From assembly GCA_016584495.1 (NCBI GenBank), contig WAID01000009.1, forward strand, positions 744,001-808,000: 64,000 bases of DNA. Direction: 5' to 3'. The DNA comes from Celoporthe dispersa (Eukaryota; Ascomycota; Sordariomycetes; Diaporthales; Cryphonectriaceae). This document shows, in pieces, positions 12,101-23,748 of the stretch. How positions within the stretch are numbered: position 1 is the first letter of the stretch; each line of letters starts with the position of its first letter. The position numbers and the translations under genes are program-made. The notes below the pieces were generated by a model. That model worked only from the letters and a program-made list of their open reading frames with translations. It ran no database searches and was not told the origin of the DNA.

Positions 12101-15100
12101 CGCGCACCAGGGGCGGACAAGTTCCGGTACTCGCTCACGTACGGGTCCAGCTGGAGCGACTGGCTGGACTACACGACCACAACCATCAACAAGACCCTGG
12201 AGAGCCAGGCTTGGTCCGGCACCTCGATCCAGGCCTGGAGCGGCGAGCATGTCATGGTGCAGTACTGGTCCAGCGTGGCGGGCAGCGCGACACACATGCA
12301 GCACGGCGATCTGTCTGCCTCCTCCAAGGCCCGCCGCTGGCCTCATGCGCACGTGATGGGCGGTTGGAACACGTGGGGCTACGACGGCGGCCTGGCGAGC
12401 TCCATGTACCTGGCCAAGTCGGCAGTGGACTTCAACGAGACGGTGTGGGCGTTTGGTCTGGCCGCGGAGTGGCCCACGCAGATCCAGATCAACGTCTGGG
12501 GTATGAACCCTGACGGCGACCCGGACAAGACGATGCAGTATGGTGATGTAGATGGCGACAATGTGCTCGACTGGCTACCGCCCAACACGCTGGCGTCCAA
12601 CGTCGTCAACATCACCGAGGGGCCCGGCATGCCGCATGTGGGCTGGCGCATCGAGGTCAACGATGGCTCTTACAGGTACAAGGTGCTCCCCGCGGGCAAC
12701 GCCTGGCACCAGCTGGCGCTCTCGTTCCTGTTGGGCTTCGTCCCGGTGCTTACCGCCGGCCTGGCCGTCTGGATTTATTTCCGCTCCTACTACACGGTCC
12801 GGATGAACCAGATCGGTACCGCTGATATCGGTGGCTTCTGGGGCCGGGTCAGGACGAGAGTCTTCGCGTCTGCCGCTGTGGCCCCCTTCCTGAAGCCTGT
12901 CCCTGAGGACAAGGGGAAATCCATCGAGGCCATGGCCTTGTCTGCGAGCCGCCGGACCACCCTGATCGCCACCATGGAGTACGAGATTGACGACTGGAAC
13001 ATCAAGATCAAGATCGGTGGTCTCGGAAAGATGGCCTCTCTGATGGGCAGCGAGGCCCTCGCGCACCAGAACCTCATCTGGGTGATTCCTTGTGTCGGTG
13101 GCATCGAGTATCCCGTCGATACCCCAGCCGAGCCCATGATCATCACCATCAACAAGTCGCAATATATCGTGTCCGTGCAGTACCACGTCGTGCGCAACAT
13201 CACGTTTGTCCTGCTCGACGCGCCCGTCTTCCGCCAGCGGACCAAAGCCGACCCGTACCCACCCCGTATGGATGATATCGAGTCGGCTATCTACTACAGC
13301 GCGTGGAATGCCTGTATTGCTGAGGCCATCAAGCGGTTTCCAGTCGACCTGTACTACATTAACGACTACCACGGCACACTGGCTCCGCTGTACCTGCTGC
13401 CTCGCACGATCCCGGTGTCCCTGGCCCTGCACAATGCCGAATTTCAGGGCCTGTGGGCCCTCCGCAGCAAGAGCGAGATGGCCGAGGTCTGTGATGTGTT
13501 CAACCTCCCCAAGGAGACCATCAAGCGGTTCGCCCAGTTCGACAAGGTGTTCAACATGCTGTACGCAGGTGCCAGCTACCTCCGCGAGTTCCAGGGCGGC
13601 TATGGCGCCGTGGGTGTGTCCAAGAAATACGGCACGAGGGCGTACAAGCGGTATCCCATCTTCTGGGGTCTCTCCGAGATCGGCTCGCTGCCGAACCCCG
13701 ACCCAGATGACATGGCCGAGCTCGACACAGCCGCCGAGAAGGAAAAGATCCAGGACATCGCCATCGACGAGGAGGCCGAGAGACAACGAGGCGCCCTGCG
13801 GGTACAGGCGCAGCAGTGGGCAGGGCTGGACGTAGACCCCACGGCCGAGCTTTTTGTCTTTGTCGGCCGCTGGTCTCTGCAGAAGGGCGTTGATCTCATC
13901 GCGGATGTCTTTCCCGCCATCATGGACAAGCATAAGAATGTCCAGCTGATCTGCATCGGCCCCACGATTGACAACCATGGCCGGTTTGCCGCTCTCAAGC
14001 TCGAGAAGATGATGCAGCGGTACCCAGGACGCGTGTACTCCAAGCCTGAGTTCACTCCCATCCCTTCTTTTGTGCACAGCGGTGCGGAGTTTGCGCTGAT
14101 GCCCTCGCGTGACGAGCCGTTTGGTCTTGTTGCTGTCGAGTTCGGACGAAAGGGTGCCCTGGGCGTGGGATCCCGCGTGGGTGGTCTGGGTTCCATGCCT
14201 GGTTGGTGGTTCACGATCGAGTCGATGGAGACAAAACATCTCCTGCGGCAGTTCAAGTCGGCTATCAAGTCGGCCCTCGCTGCGTCGCTGGAGACGAGAA
14301 AGGTCATGCGCGCGCGGTCTCTCCTGCAGAGGTTCCCGGTGGTGCAGTGGGTGCACGACCTCGAGATCCTGCAGAGCCAGTCCATCAAAGCCCATAGTAG
14401 CATCAAGAGGGGCAACAAGCTCACCAACCTGCTGATGCCTGGCGCCTCCGCTCCGCCCTCGGGCACCTCGACGCCCATCCCGCCTCCACCGCCCATCGCG
14501 ACCCTGCCCAACACCGCCCTGCCCTCGCCCACCACCACAGCTCCGCCTACGGCCGCCCCGTCCATCGTCGCCAGCCGTCCCAGCAGCATCGTGGGCAGTC
14601 GGGCCTCAAGTCCTACCCGTGGCCGCTCCGACTCGTTTGGTGCGCACAGCAGACACGCCGCCCCCTACTACATCTCCATGACCACCGAGCCATCGGAGCC
14701 AGTGTCGGGCGCCATGACCCCAGCCTCGCTCATCTCGCCCGCAACACCTCGTTTCGCGTCTGGCTTTCCTCGGACCAAGTCCACCACCGCGATGGGCAAC
14801 CTCCTCGCGTCGAGGCTCACCGCCCTGGCAGAGTTCGAGAGGGCGCAGTCGCATCCCGACCCGGCATACCACCCATCAGAGAGGTCCAGCGACGGCGCCA
14901 GTGAGATCTACAGCAGCCGGTACAGCGGATACAGCACCCACGGCGAGAACGTTGACCCTTACTGGCGTTCTTTCTTCACCGCCCTCCCGAACAACAACGC
15001 TTCTGTCCTCTCGCTCGACACTGTGGTGGGCGAGCGCAAGGACTTTGAGCTGCAGAAGGTCGAGCCCTTCTTCAACGATCCCAAGAAGGAGTACTACAAC

Positions 15101-16805
15101 GCCTTTGGGCAGCTGCTGGACTCACACGAGGGGAGCCTGTCGTCGGATAAGCTGTGTGTGGAAGGGTACATTCGGCAGTCCGAGAAGGACTGGTTCGAGA
15201 AGTTCTACGACGCCAAGCTGGGCAAGAAATCGCCCCGGGTGTTTAACGTGACGCTGAGGTCGGTGTCGTCCCTGGAGCAGGACAGCAACCACGGTGGGGA
15301 CGGGAGCAACAATGATCATCACGACGAGTTCAACCTGGGCCCGGACTATGCGCCGCCTACGGGGTTGAAGAAGTTTATGCTGGTCAAGCTTGGGGAGTGG
15401 CCCCTATACGCCTTTCTGATGGCCTTGGTAAGTTTTTCCCGCCCTTTCTTCTTCCTCGTCTTCTTCTTCCTTCATTCTTTGTGGATTAAGAGGAATCCTT
15501 CTCTTGTCTTTCCATGTGTGTGTCTAGTTTGGCATGCTGACTTGCTATCTTCCTACAGGGCCAAGTCCTCGCTGCCAACTCGTACCAGATCACCCTCCTG
15601 ACGGGCCAAAATGGCCAGTCTGCCGAGCAGGTCTACATCACCTCCGGTATCTACCTGGGCGGCTCCATCTTCTGGTGGCTCCTCTTCCGCCGCTTCCAGC
15701 TCGTCGTGGCCATCACCCTCGCCTTCGCCCTCTACGGCGCGGCCTTCTTCGTCCTCGCCCTGTGCCCCTACGCCGCCGCCTCCTCACAGACCACCGCCCT
15801 GCACTACCTGGCCACCGCCCTCTACGCCGTCGCCTCCTCTAGCGGCTTTCTCTTCTTCACCCAGAACTTCCTTACCGAGGGCGGCAATCCTGTCAGGACC
15901 TGGATGTTCCGCGCCTGCACCATCCAAGGCACCCAGCAGATCTACATCGCCGCCCTATGGTACTGGGGCTCCTACGCCAGCGAGCTGACCAACGAGGGGT
16001 CCACCCTCATCAGCTCCTCGTCCCGCGTCGTCACCGCCGTGTGCATTCCCATCGCCGCGTTCCTCTGGGCTGTCGCCACAGTCCTCTTCATGGGCCTGCC
16101 CGATGCCTACAGGCGCAAGCCGGGCTACGTCTCCGCCTTCTACCGCTCCCTCCTCCGCCGCAGGGTCGTCGTCTGGTTCCTCGTCGCCGCCTTCATCCAG
16201 AACTACTTCCTCTCCGGCCAGTACGGCCGCAGCTGGAGCTACCTCTGGACCTCCAGCTCCGCCCCGGCCTGGGCCATCGCCCTCCTCGTCCTCCTCTTCT
16301 TCGTCGTCGTCTGGGCCATCGTCTTCGCCGCCATGGCCTACTTCTCCACCGAGCACTCCTGGCTCCTCCCCATCGTCGCCATCGGCCTCGGCGCCCCGCG
16401 CTGGGCCCAGGAGCTGTGGGGCACCTCGGGCGTCGCCCTCTACATGCCCTGGGCCGGCGCCCACGCCGTCGCCGGTGCCCTGCTCGGCAGGTGTCTGTGG
16501 CTCTGGCTCGGCCTCCTCGACACCCTGCAGGGCGTCGGCTTCGGCATGATCCTGCTGCAGACCCTCGGCCGGTTCCACGTCAGCTGGGCCGTCCTCGGCG
16601 CCCAGGTTATCGGCTCTATCGGCACCATGGTCCTCGTGCCACCGCGCCCGACAAGATCGGGCCCGAGCCTGTGTTTCCGAACCTGGCTATGAACCTGTCG
16701 GGCGGGGTGAACAACGTCTGGTTCTGGGTGCCGCTGCTGTTCCAGCTGGCTGTCTGTGTTGGGTTCTTCTTCTTCTTCCGCAAGGAGCAGCTTATGAAAC
16801 CTTGA
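9117..16805 (+). CDS. ags1: Alpha-1,3-glucan synthase (frame broken near the 3' end)
   Basis: Polymerises alpha-1,3-glucan of the cell wall at the plasma membrane from an activated glucose donor. Exons by GT-AG and frame continuity: 9117-9655, 9796-10235, 10306-10555, 10647-10934, 10987-15427 and 15559 to the end. The joined length is about 2,400 residues, as in the family. Residues 1-23 look like a signal peptide. A GH13 amylase-like domain follows, with DGFRMDKA near residue 301. A membrane segment lies near 1083-1107. The GT5 starch/glycogen-synthase-type domain has the donor-binding KIGGLG motif near 1181 and RDEPFGLV near 1546. A Pro/Ser/Thr-rich linker comes next, then many membrane helices from about 1980. 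After base 16632 one base appears to be missing: the main frame stops at 16692, while the conserved tail ending in RKEQLMKP continues in another frame to 16805. Either the assembly lacks a base or the last helix is lost. Confidence 0.95.
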
Positions 16806-17665
16806 GAAAGGGGAGGGAGAGATGGCTTTACGTACCAATTAGTATATGACGGGACGCGTGGGTGCGTCGGCGTTTTTGTCTGGGAAGACTGGAAGAGACC
16901 TGCTTTCTTCTTCTTGTTTGTGTGTCATGCGAGCGTTATGTTTTTTTTTTTATAGAAAGATCTAGACATTTACATAGACCTTGATCTGGTCGCATTAGAA
17001 CTTAATCTCTTTGAAGTAATCATACAAGTCAATCTTCAGGGAACTGATGAGAAGACAAAATTATTCCCAAATACTTGCAATCGCAATACCATCTTACTCA
17101 CTCCTTTATTCTTCTGTATTGTAGATAGTGTTCCTGGATCTTGCTGAGACTTGTATCATGATCATGCGTAAAAGAATATGCTGGTGGGTTTCTTGGATAC
17201 TAGAAAGGAGGGCAAGCGAGTCCAGCCAACATTTACTTACTGTATACTAACAGTTGTGAAGAGGGGGGGGGGGGGCAAAGCAGAGGGGGAAAAAGGGACA
17301 CATGGCTATTTGAAACTCCCACGCAGCTCTCCCGCTGCCAACCCACTCTTCCAAGCCTGTATACAGTCCAACGCGAGGCTGTACACGGCAAATGAGGCAG
17401 AGGACTTCATGCTCCAGGTCGGTGGGACCCTACTAAAATAGACCAGGCGCGTAAGCATTGTTTGGGGTCCGAAAACAGGGGCGCGTCCGCGGTGGAAATG
17501 ATATATCGCTGGTGCGGCGGGTGTTGCGCCGCTCAAATCGCACTGGGGGGATTCATGGTGAGGGTGCACTCTTGTGATGACCCTGATCCACACAGGGTGT
17601 GTGGTAGGAGAGAAATTCATATTCAAGGAAACAGCAGCAATCCCAATGCCTCAGAGAGGGATCCC

Positions 17666-17697
<32 letters not shown>

Positions 17698-18786
17698 ACC
17701 ATAGTACGCGTGTACCTACCTACTCGATGAAAGAGATCAGCATCGCATCCACACTAACCATTCTGTACAGCACAGCTGGATACTGAGCCGGCATATCACC
17801 GGTTCTGGAGCCACTGAGCCCACTTATGTGGGTGTGAAATCGATGCACTGTACACATTGAAGCTGAGGGGGCCAGGAAACTGGGGCCCCGAGATCCGTCC
17901 ACGGACCTGTCGGGAGACCTTTTTCGTTGTTGATAGGCTGCACGACAGCCGAGATGCGCAAGATGTTGCATCGGATTATAGGGGGAAGAGAAAGAGAAAG
18001 AGACGGCTCGAAGGGCTTAATCCGGCATTCTTCCGAGGCTGTGTGTTGCACTGAGTGGATGGTTGTCCACTTGGCTCCCAACTCAGCTCAACAGCAACAG
18101 GCCGCAGAGGTCCACACCGACCTCAGACTAGGGCCAGGAGACCCCGACAGGCGGCTGTTCAGCAACAGAGAAAGAGGCTGTCATCAACTACGAGCATACA
18201 GAGCAGATCAAGTGTCGTCCATATCAACTTCGAAAAGAGATCTGAAAGCTTAAAAGGTGGCATGTGCACTTGAGGGTCTCGTACGCATGATTGCGCCTGA
18301 CAGCCTTGTGCCCTTTTTTTTCTTCTTTCTTTTCCTCCTCTTCTTCTTTCTGATTCGATTACACGGGAATAAGACTCCAGTCTGGTCTCGGTATCGCATC
18401 CTCGTTTAGGCCGGGATTCGAATCCATCTCAGCACAACCCCATATTTGTTACTATACCGCATGACAACATCAGGGGTAGACCCATATCGAAAAGAGCCGC
18501 GAGCCTTGTATGTTGGACTCCCAATGCGACCTCAAGGCCGTCGACAAGTAGACTACACGTAATCCTTCGTGATGTTTTTGTAGCATCTCACCCTTTTGGT
18601 CTCGACGGGTTCCTCCCCCAGTGGGACCTGGTCTGGCCTGGCCAGCCTTTTCTTTTTTTCTTTCTCTCTCTCCACATCAAGTCGGTCGACCTGGTCAGAG
18701 TACTTCTCTCCTCAATCGATTCCACGTTTACTTTCTCTTCCAACAACAGACAAGTTGGACCAGTCAAGGCCGTTTCAGAAAGAAAA
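16806..18786. other. Intergenic region after glucan synthase
   Basis: Holds the 3' region of the glucan synthase gene and the promoter of the Kelch gene. It includes a G12 run near 17263, a TGC trinucleotide run at 17667 and a T/C-rich stretch at 18648-18670. No coding frame with domain content was seen. A perfect 12-base palindrome at 18414-18425 resembles a tRNA T-arm, but no cloverleaf can be folded around it. Confidence 0.6.
17667..17697. repeat. (TGC)n microsatellite
   Basis: Ten uninterrupted TGC/CTG triplets in the intergenic region between the glucan synthase and Kelch genes. No supported exon covers them. Confidence 0.92.
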
Positions 18787-20822
18787 ATGTTACCGCTCTT
18801 GGTGCTGGGATTGTATCTGGTCCCGTCGTCAACGGCAAAAGACTGGCCTTTGCAACGGAGGCAGATTGATGGAGCAGTATCAGAGTCCTCGTTCTACAGA
18901 AGAGGCTATCATACCTGTAAGTGGTTCCATCCTCAAGGCCCATATAGTCAAGTGAGGTCTGCACCACAACCTTGCCAGGCTGACGCTCTAGTATTATTAC
19001 CCAATTAGCTGCGATATTAAATGATGTTGTCTACATCGATGGTGGCCAATTTTCATGGTCAGATGGCAGTAGCATAGATTATGACTACTGTAAGTCTATG
19101 GATGGCCCCTCCTTACATCACTTGCTTTAGCTGACAGTACCCAGCCACCACTCTGCTGTCCATCGACCTCTCTTCGGACTGGACTAATGAGACGCTCACC
19201 GTGGGCTCGATCACCAAGGCCTCTGGGGCCCCAGATCTCATAAGAGGAGGTCTATGGGCCGACACAACGAACAACTTGCTGTACAGTGGTTTCGCGGGTG
19301 ACATATCCAGCGGGATCGGCTCCGAGTCTGCTCAGCCGTACGGTCTCTGGTCCTTCGCACCGGGCGATAATACCTGGACCAATCTGAACGACAGCGCGTC
19401 CTCCGCGTTCATGACGCAGGCAAGGCCGTATTCCGGATCCAGTGCCTCTGGAGGCGGAGCAGGCTACTGGTTAGGAGGTAGCCAAGAGATATTGACCCTC
19501 TATTTACACCACAATCCGACCCCTGACTGACATTTCCTCCCAGGCTTCTACTACAACGAAGGCAACAAGACAATATATGACATGCTGCAGACTTACGACT
19601 TCGAAAGCAAAACCTTGACGACCTCTAACGTCACAGGAGTCCCGTCCCTCGGGTTAAGGCAGAGAGGCCATATGCTCTACGTCCCCAACTTCGGAACCAA
19701 GGGTATTCTCGTCTCCCTCGGCGGAGCAGATGCCGACACGGGCACCCTGTGGTCGATGAGCACCGTGGAGATTTACGACCCGGAAGCCCAGACGTGGTAC
19801 TCCCAGACCACCTCGGGAGACGCACCCGAGGCCCGGATCGAGTTCTGCCTCACGGGCGCGGCATCGACGAACCGGACCTACGACATCGTAGTCTATGCCG
19901 GATGGGATGGGGCTGACGACTCGACGGGGTACGACGAGGTGTTCATCCTGTCGCTGCCGTCGTTTTACTGGTTCAAGGTCGACTACAGCTCCGCCCACCC
20001 GCGCCACGCGCTGTCGTGCGAGCACGTCGGCGGCGGACAGGTTCTTACGATCGGCGGTGTCGATACTTCGGAGTTGGCCAAGACCACCAACTACAAGGCT
20101 CTGTTCAGCACGCAGGACCAGTTCAAGCAGGGGCTGGCCGTCTTTGATATGAGCTCTATGGCGTTCGCGTCTTCGTATGCGGCGGGGCGGTCGGAGTATT
20201 ATACCTTGTCCGAGACCATCCAGTATTACTACGATACGCAGTGAGTTAGACTTGAGACTTGATGATGAACGGAGGCGCATACGTGGACATGCGCTGACCG
20301 GTACGCAGTGATCGAGACGCCGACTTCTCCTCGACGGGCCTCCAGGAGCTGTTCTCTGTGGAGAATTTCACGACGGTTGCCACTTCGAACTCCACCTCGA
20401 GCAGTAGCAGCAGCAGTAGCAGCAGCAGCAGCAATAGCAGCAGCAATAGCAGCTCGTCCACTGGAGCCATCGCGGGAGGTGTCGTCGGAGGCGTTGTTGG
20501 CGCCGCTCTGGTGGCCAGTCTTGCTTACCTCTACATCAGGCGCCGACGAGGACCTGCCCGGAGCGCCGAAGCTGTCAGAGTCGAGCCCCATGAGTCCGAC
20601 ACCAGAATCCCTATGCGCGGACCCAAGGACGAAAAGGATGCTGAGAAGGGATATGCGGAGCTGCCTCTGGCGAAGGAGCCTGGGTCTGGGGTGCAGGTTG
20701 TGAGAACGGAAGCTGCCGACACGCCGATATACGAGGCCCCGAATGCCACGGTCTTCGAGGTTCCTAACAATGTCGTAGTCGAGGCGCCTGATATGCGCTC
20801 GATGACGTATGAGCTGCCGTGA
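18787..20822 (+). CDS. Secreted Kelch-repeat protein with one C-terminal membrane anchor
   Basis: Five exons fit by splice signals and frame: 18787-18916, 19009-19089, 19145-19477, 19544-20240 and 20309-20822, giving 584 residues. Residues 1-17 are a hydrophobic signal peptide. The body has repeated Kelch-type blades, with segments such as DVVYIDGGQFS, GLWSFAPGDNTW and HALSCEHVGGGQVLTIGG that match the Gly-Gly and spaced aromatic pattern of a galactose-oxidase-type beta-propeller. A polyserine/asparagine stretch (about residues 445-464) precedes one membrane helix (about 466-490), then RRRR and a cytoplasmic tail of about 95 residues. This architecture recurs in fungal surface Kelch proteins of unknown ligand. 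The intron 3 donor is GTAGCC, which is weak but needed for frame. A sensor or wall-adhesion role is inference. Confidence 0.85.
20403..20458 (+). repeat. AGC/AGT/AAT triplet repeat inside the Kelch gene
   Basis: An in-frame imperfect triplet repeat encodes the Ser/Asn stalk just before the membrane helix of the Kelch protein. Its length can be expected to vary between strains. Confidence 0.85.
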
Positions 20823-21328
20823 ACTGCGTGTGGGTGTCCTTGGTGAATATTGGAAGGTATGAATATTGGTCAGTGTTCTGACCGTTCGAGCCGAATTTAA
20901 TTTCAATCATTGAACTAATTATCCCAATTTCATGAAGTTCACTGCAGTCTGAGTCTCAAAATAAATATAGCGATATAAGAATGATCGTAGAACGTCGCAT
21001 AGCCGGTGTAAAATCATACTCCACTGCATGGCCGCCTTCGTAGCTCGTGATTGTGATGCCAGAGCATCATGACCATTTCCACGGAGGAGACCGCATGGCC
21101 CCAAGCAAAGATCTTCCAGTAAATGAGAATTGTGAAAATCCGCCCGAATTTTGATACTTGGGATCTGAAGAGACCCAGCAAACCTATCCAGCCACCTAAG
21201 CCTACCACGCCAAGAACGCCCCTGAGGATATCTCTCAAGCCGGAAGATGCCAAGAGAAAGATGCTGCATATCATACAACTTTTCCCACAGCCGGTGGAAC
21301 GCCGTCACCAATGAATCTGGAACCCAAA
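20823..21328. other. Convergent intergenic region, Kelch and Nop58
   Basis: About 500 bases between the stop codons of two converging genes. It must contain both 3' untranslated regions. No further gene or structured element was seen. Confidence 0.7.
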
Positions 21329-23323
21329 TTATGCGTCTGCCTTGCTCTTCTTCTTCTTCTTAGGCTTCTCCTCGCCATCCTCGTTGCGCTTGCGCTTGCC
21401 GCCGGCCTCCTTCTCCTCGGCCTTCTTCAGCTTCTTGAGCTCCTTCTTGGAGAGGACCTTCGGTGTGCCGTCCTCGGCAAGGTCCACGTCACCGCGCTCG
21501 TACTTGCGCTTGAACTTTGACACGGAGATGCCGGCCGCCTCGGCGTACTTTTCGTAATCAGCCTCGGACAGCTTCTTGGGTGTTTGGGCTGGAAGAAGGA
21601 TATTAGCATGAAGTTCAAGGTCAGCAGCGGGAGAGCTGGGTACTGTACCTGTGCCGTTGGTGCCGTTCTGGACTGGCGCATCATCCATCTCCTCATCCTC
21701 AACCTCTTGGATGAGGGGCTTCTCCTTCTTGGACTTCTTATCCTTCTTGTCCTTTTTATCCTTCTTCTCCTTCTTGGGCGTGGGCTCAGCCGCCGCAGGC
21801 TCATCTCCGGCCAGGCCATCGGCATCGATGTTGTACTTCCGGGCCTCCTTGATGTCGAACTTGGAGGGAGCATCCGCAGCCTGACCGTTGGGACCCACTG
21901 CGATGCCCTTGGGAACAAGCGGCTTCCCCTCGAGCCGGCGTAGGTTGTTCTCGATCTTGGCACGGGCAGCAACACCGAGCGCCGTCCGCTCCTCCTCGTC
22001 TGCCTCCTCGCCGTCCTCACCCACCCACTCGCTCAGGGCGTCGGTGCGGATGCCAAGAGCGGTCTTTGCGGCAAGCTGACGAGCGATCTTTCCCTTGTTC
22101 TTGCCAGTTGCCTGGCCGACCAGGGAAGAATGGTAGATGAGACCGTACTTGGGGGTGGCATGCTTGGTCTTCAGAGCACGGAAGAGGGCCTTCTCGGCGC
22201 CGAGGATCTGGATGGTGGAACCAGGGTTCTTGGCCAAGCTCATGAGGGAGCCGGCGTGGGCGATGAGCCGTGCGCCAACAAGCGTACCAACAAGCTCTGT
22301 CAGATTGGGGGCGATGGCCTTCATTCTGGACTCCAGGTAGCTTGACAGCTGCTGACGGACCTCGGTGTACCGCACGACATGATCAGCCAGCATGCTGATG
22401 TTTGCCAGGTCCTCCTCACTGATCTCGGTACCCATGCTGACTTCGGCGGCAGCCTTGACGGCAGTCTCAATCTCCTCGGGCAATATGTCTGACAGGTCTG
22501 TCTTGGATGTGTTTGTGCGCAGACCAACAGCCAGAATGACACGCGCATAGGCGAGGTTGTCGTTGAGGATCTTGCCCAGCTCAGGGAAGTGCCAGCCGTA
22601 CCACTCCTTCACCCTCATGGCATAAGTGTTCAGCTCCTTATCCAGATCGTCCAGCAGAGAGATAGCCTGGACGATCATCACATCGACCTTGTCGGGCGAA
22701 AATCGCAACTTGTGGCGCGACAGCGAGTGGGACAGACCCAGGGCGAGCGATCGAATGTTCTCGGACTGCAGGCCAGGAATGAGATCGGTGAGATGGGCTC
22801 GGATGTTGCGGTAGAGTTCGGTGGTGGAGGAATCGGCGACAGGAGTGATGTTGAACTGGGGAAGCTTGTTGATGGCGCTGCCAAGCTTTGCATCGGACAC
22901 AGCAAGAGAGACCTTCTTCTCATCCTTGATGGACTCAAGCAATTGGGTCAGCATGGGAGTGACCTTTCCCTCGACGAGGCCAGCCACTTCCTCAAGGCCC
23001 TTTGCTGCGCTGTCCCACTTCACGATCTCCTTGAGCTTGAGTCTGCAGCACAATCAGATCATCTATCATTCATGGTTGAGTGCGCATTGTACTGATGGAG
23101 GGTAACATACTCATTGTTGATCTTGTCTGCAGACTGCAGACGAGAGTCGAGGTCGTCATCATCAAGGAGCTTCTTGTCCTTGGCTTTGAACAGGGCATAG
23201 CTAAGCATGGTGTTAGTGGCTATGAAATCTTCAATTTTGGGGGGGGGGGGGATTGATTTCAGGTTGGCAACATCAGAGTGCAACTTACCCCACGCTCGTC
23301 TCAGAGAGGACGAAGAGAGGCAT
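21329..23323 (-). CDS. NOP58: Box C/D snoRNP core protein Nop58
   Basis: Nop58 pairs with Nop56 on box C/D snoRNAs in the nucleolus and is needed for 2'-O-methylation and early pre-rRNA processing. Exons: 23323-23289 (35 bases, MPLFVLSETSVG), 23200-23111, 23042-21649, and 21588-21329 if a 60-base GT-AG intron (21648-21589) is spliced. That intron keeps the frame, so the product is 592 residues, or 612 if it is retained. Visible parts are the N-terminal Nop5 domain, a NOSIC region around residues 170-215 (EWYGWHFPEL) and the Nop domain with GARLIAHAGSL. The C-terminal tail is rich in KKD/KKE and ends KKKKKSKADA, as in Nop56/Nop58 proteins. MPLFVLSET and the KKE/D tail favour Nop58 over Nop56. 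Intron 1 holds a 13-base G run. The gene is divergent from Vma6. Confidence 0.95.
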
Positions 23324-23748
23324 CTTCAATAGCTTGATATGTCTCTTGCGCTACTCTCCTTGGGAAGGTCCTCCTGGTCGTGTGGGAAGGCACACAGCGG
23401 CGTCTTAATGAATTTTGTGGTGTTGGGTGAGGAAGTCGTGACGGGTGGCAGAAATATTTCGCGCCAAAATTTTTTGAAGAAGCTGCTACCCGGCCCAGCC
23501 AGATGTGGGGGTCAGAGCAATCGATATCGATACACTAACCCTAGATGGGCATAGAGCCACCAAGCGCTTAGGGGCCAATCATAAGACAGTTCAAGCTTGC
23601 TAGGATGACTGGCGGCTATTGTCAGCAGTGCATCCTCCAGGAGACAGTCGTCACTGCTCTAGGCATTGTCCCTTCTGGTCTCAAGACAGCCGCATCCAAC
23701 ACACACACAAAGCCCTTAGCATCGCCCACAAGCTTTGCCAGCATCAAA
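23324..23748. promoter_or_regulatory. Divergent promoter region, Nop58 and Vma6
   Basis: 425 bases separate two outward-facing start codons, so both promoters lie here. It contains the 12-base palindrome ATCGATATCGAT (23520-23531) followed closely by AACCCTAG (23537-23544). The latter is one base off the AACCCTAA element bound by Tbf1-type factors at ribosome-biogenesis genes in other fungi. Function is inferred only. Confidence 0.5.

Noticed and set aside
12575..14589. Long minus-strand open frames opposite the glucan synthase
   Set aside because: They mirror GC-rich codons of a clearly conserved plus-strand exon and contain no domain; they are shadows.
18361..18430. tRNA-like T-arm around GGATTCGAATCC
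   Set aside because: The core is a perfect 12-base palindrome, but no acceptor stem, D-arm or anticodon stem can be drawn around it.
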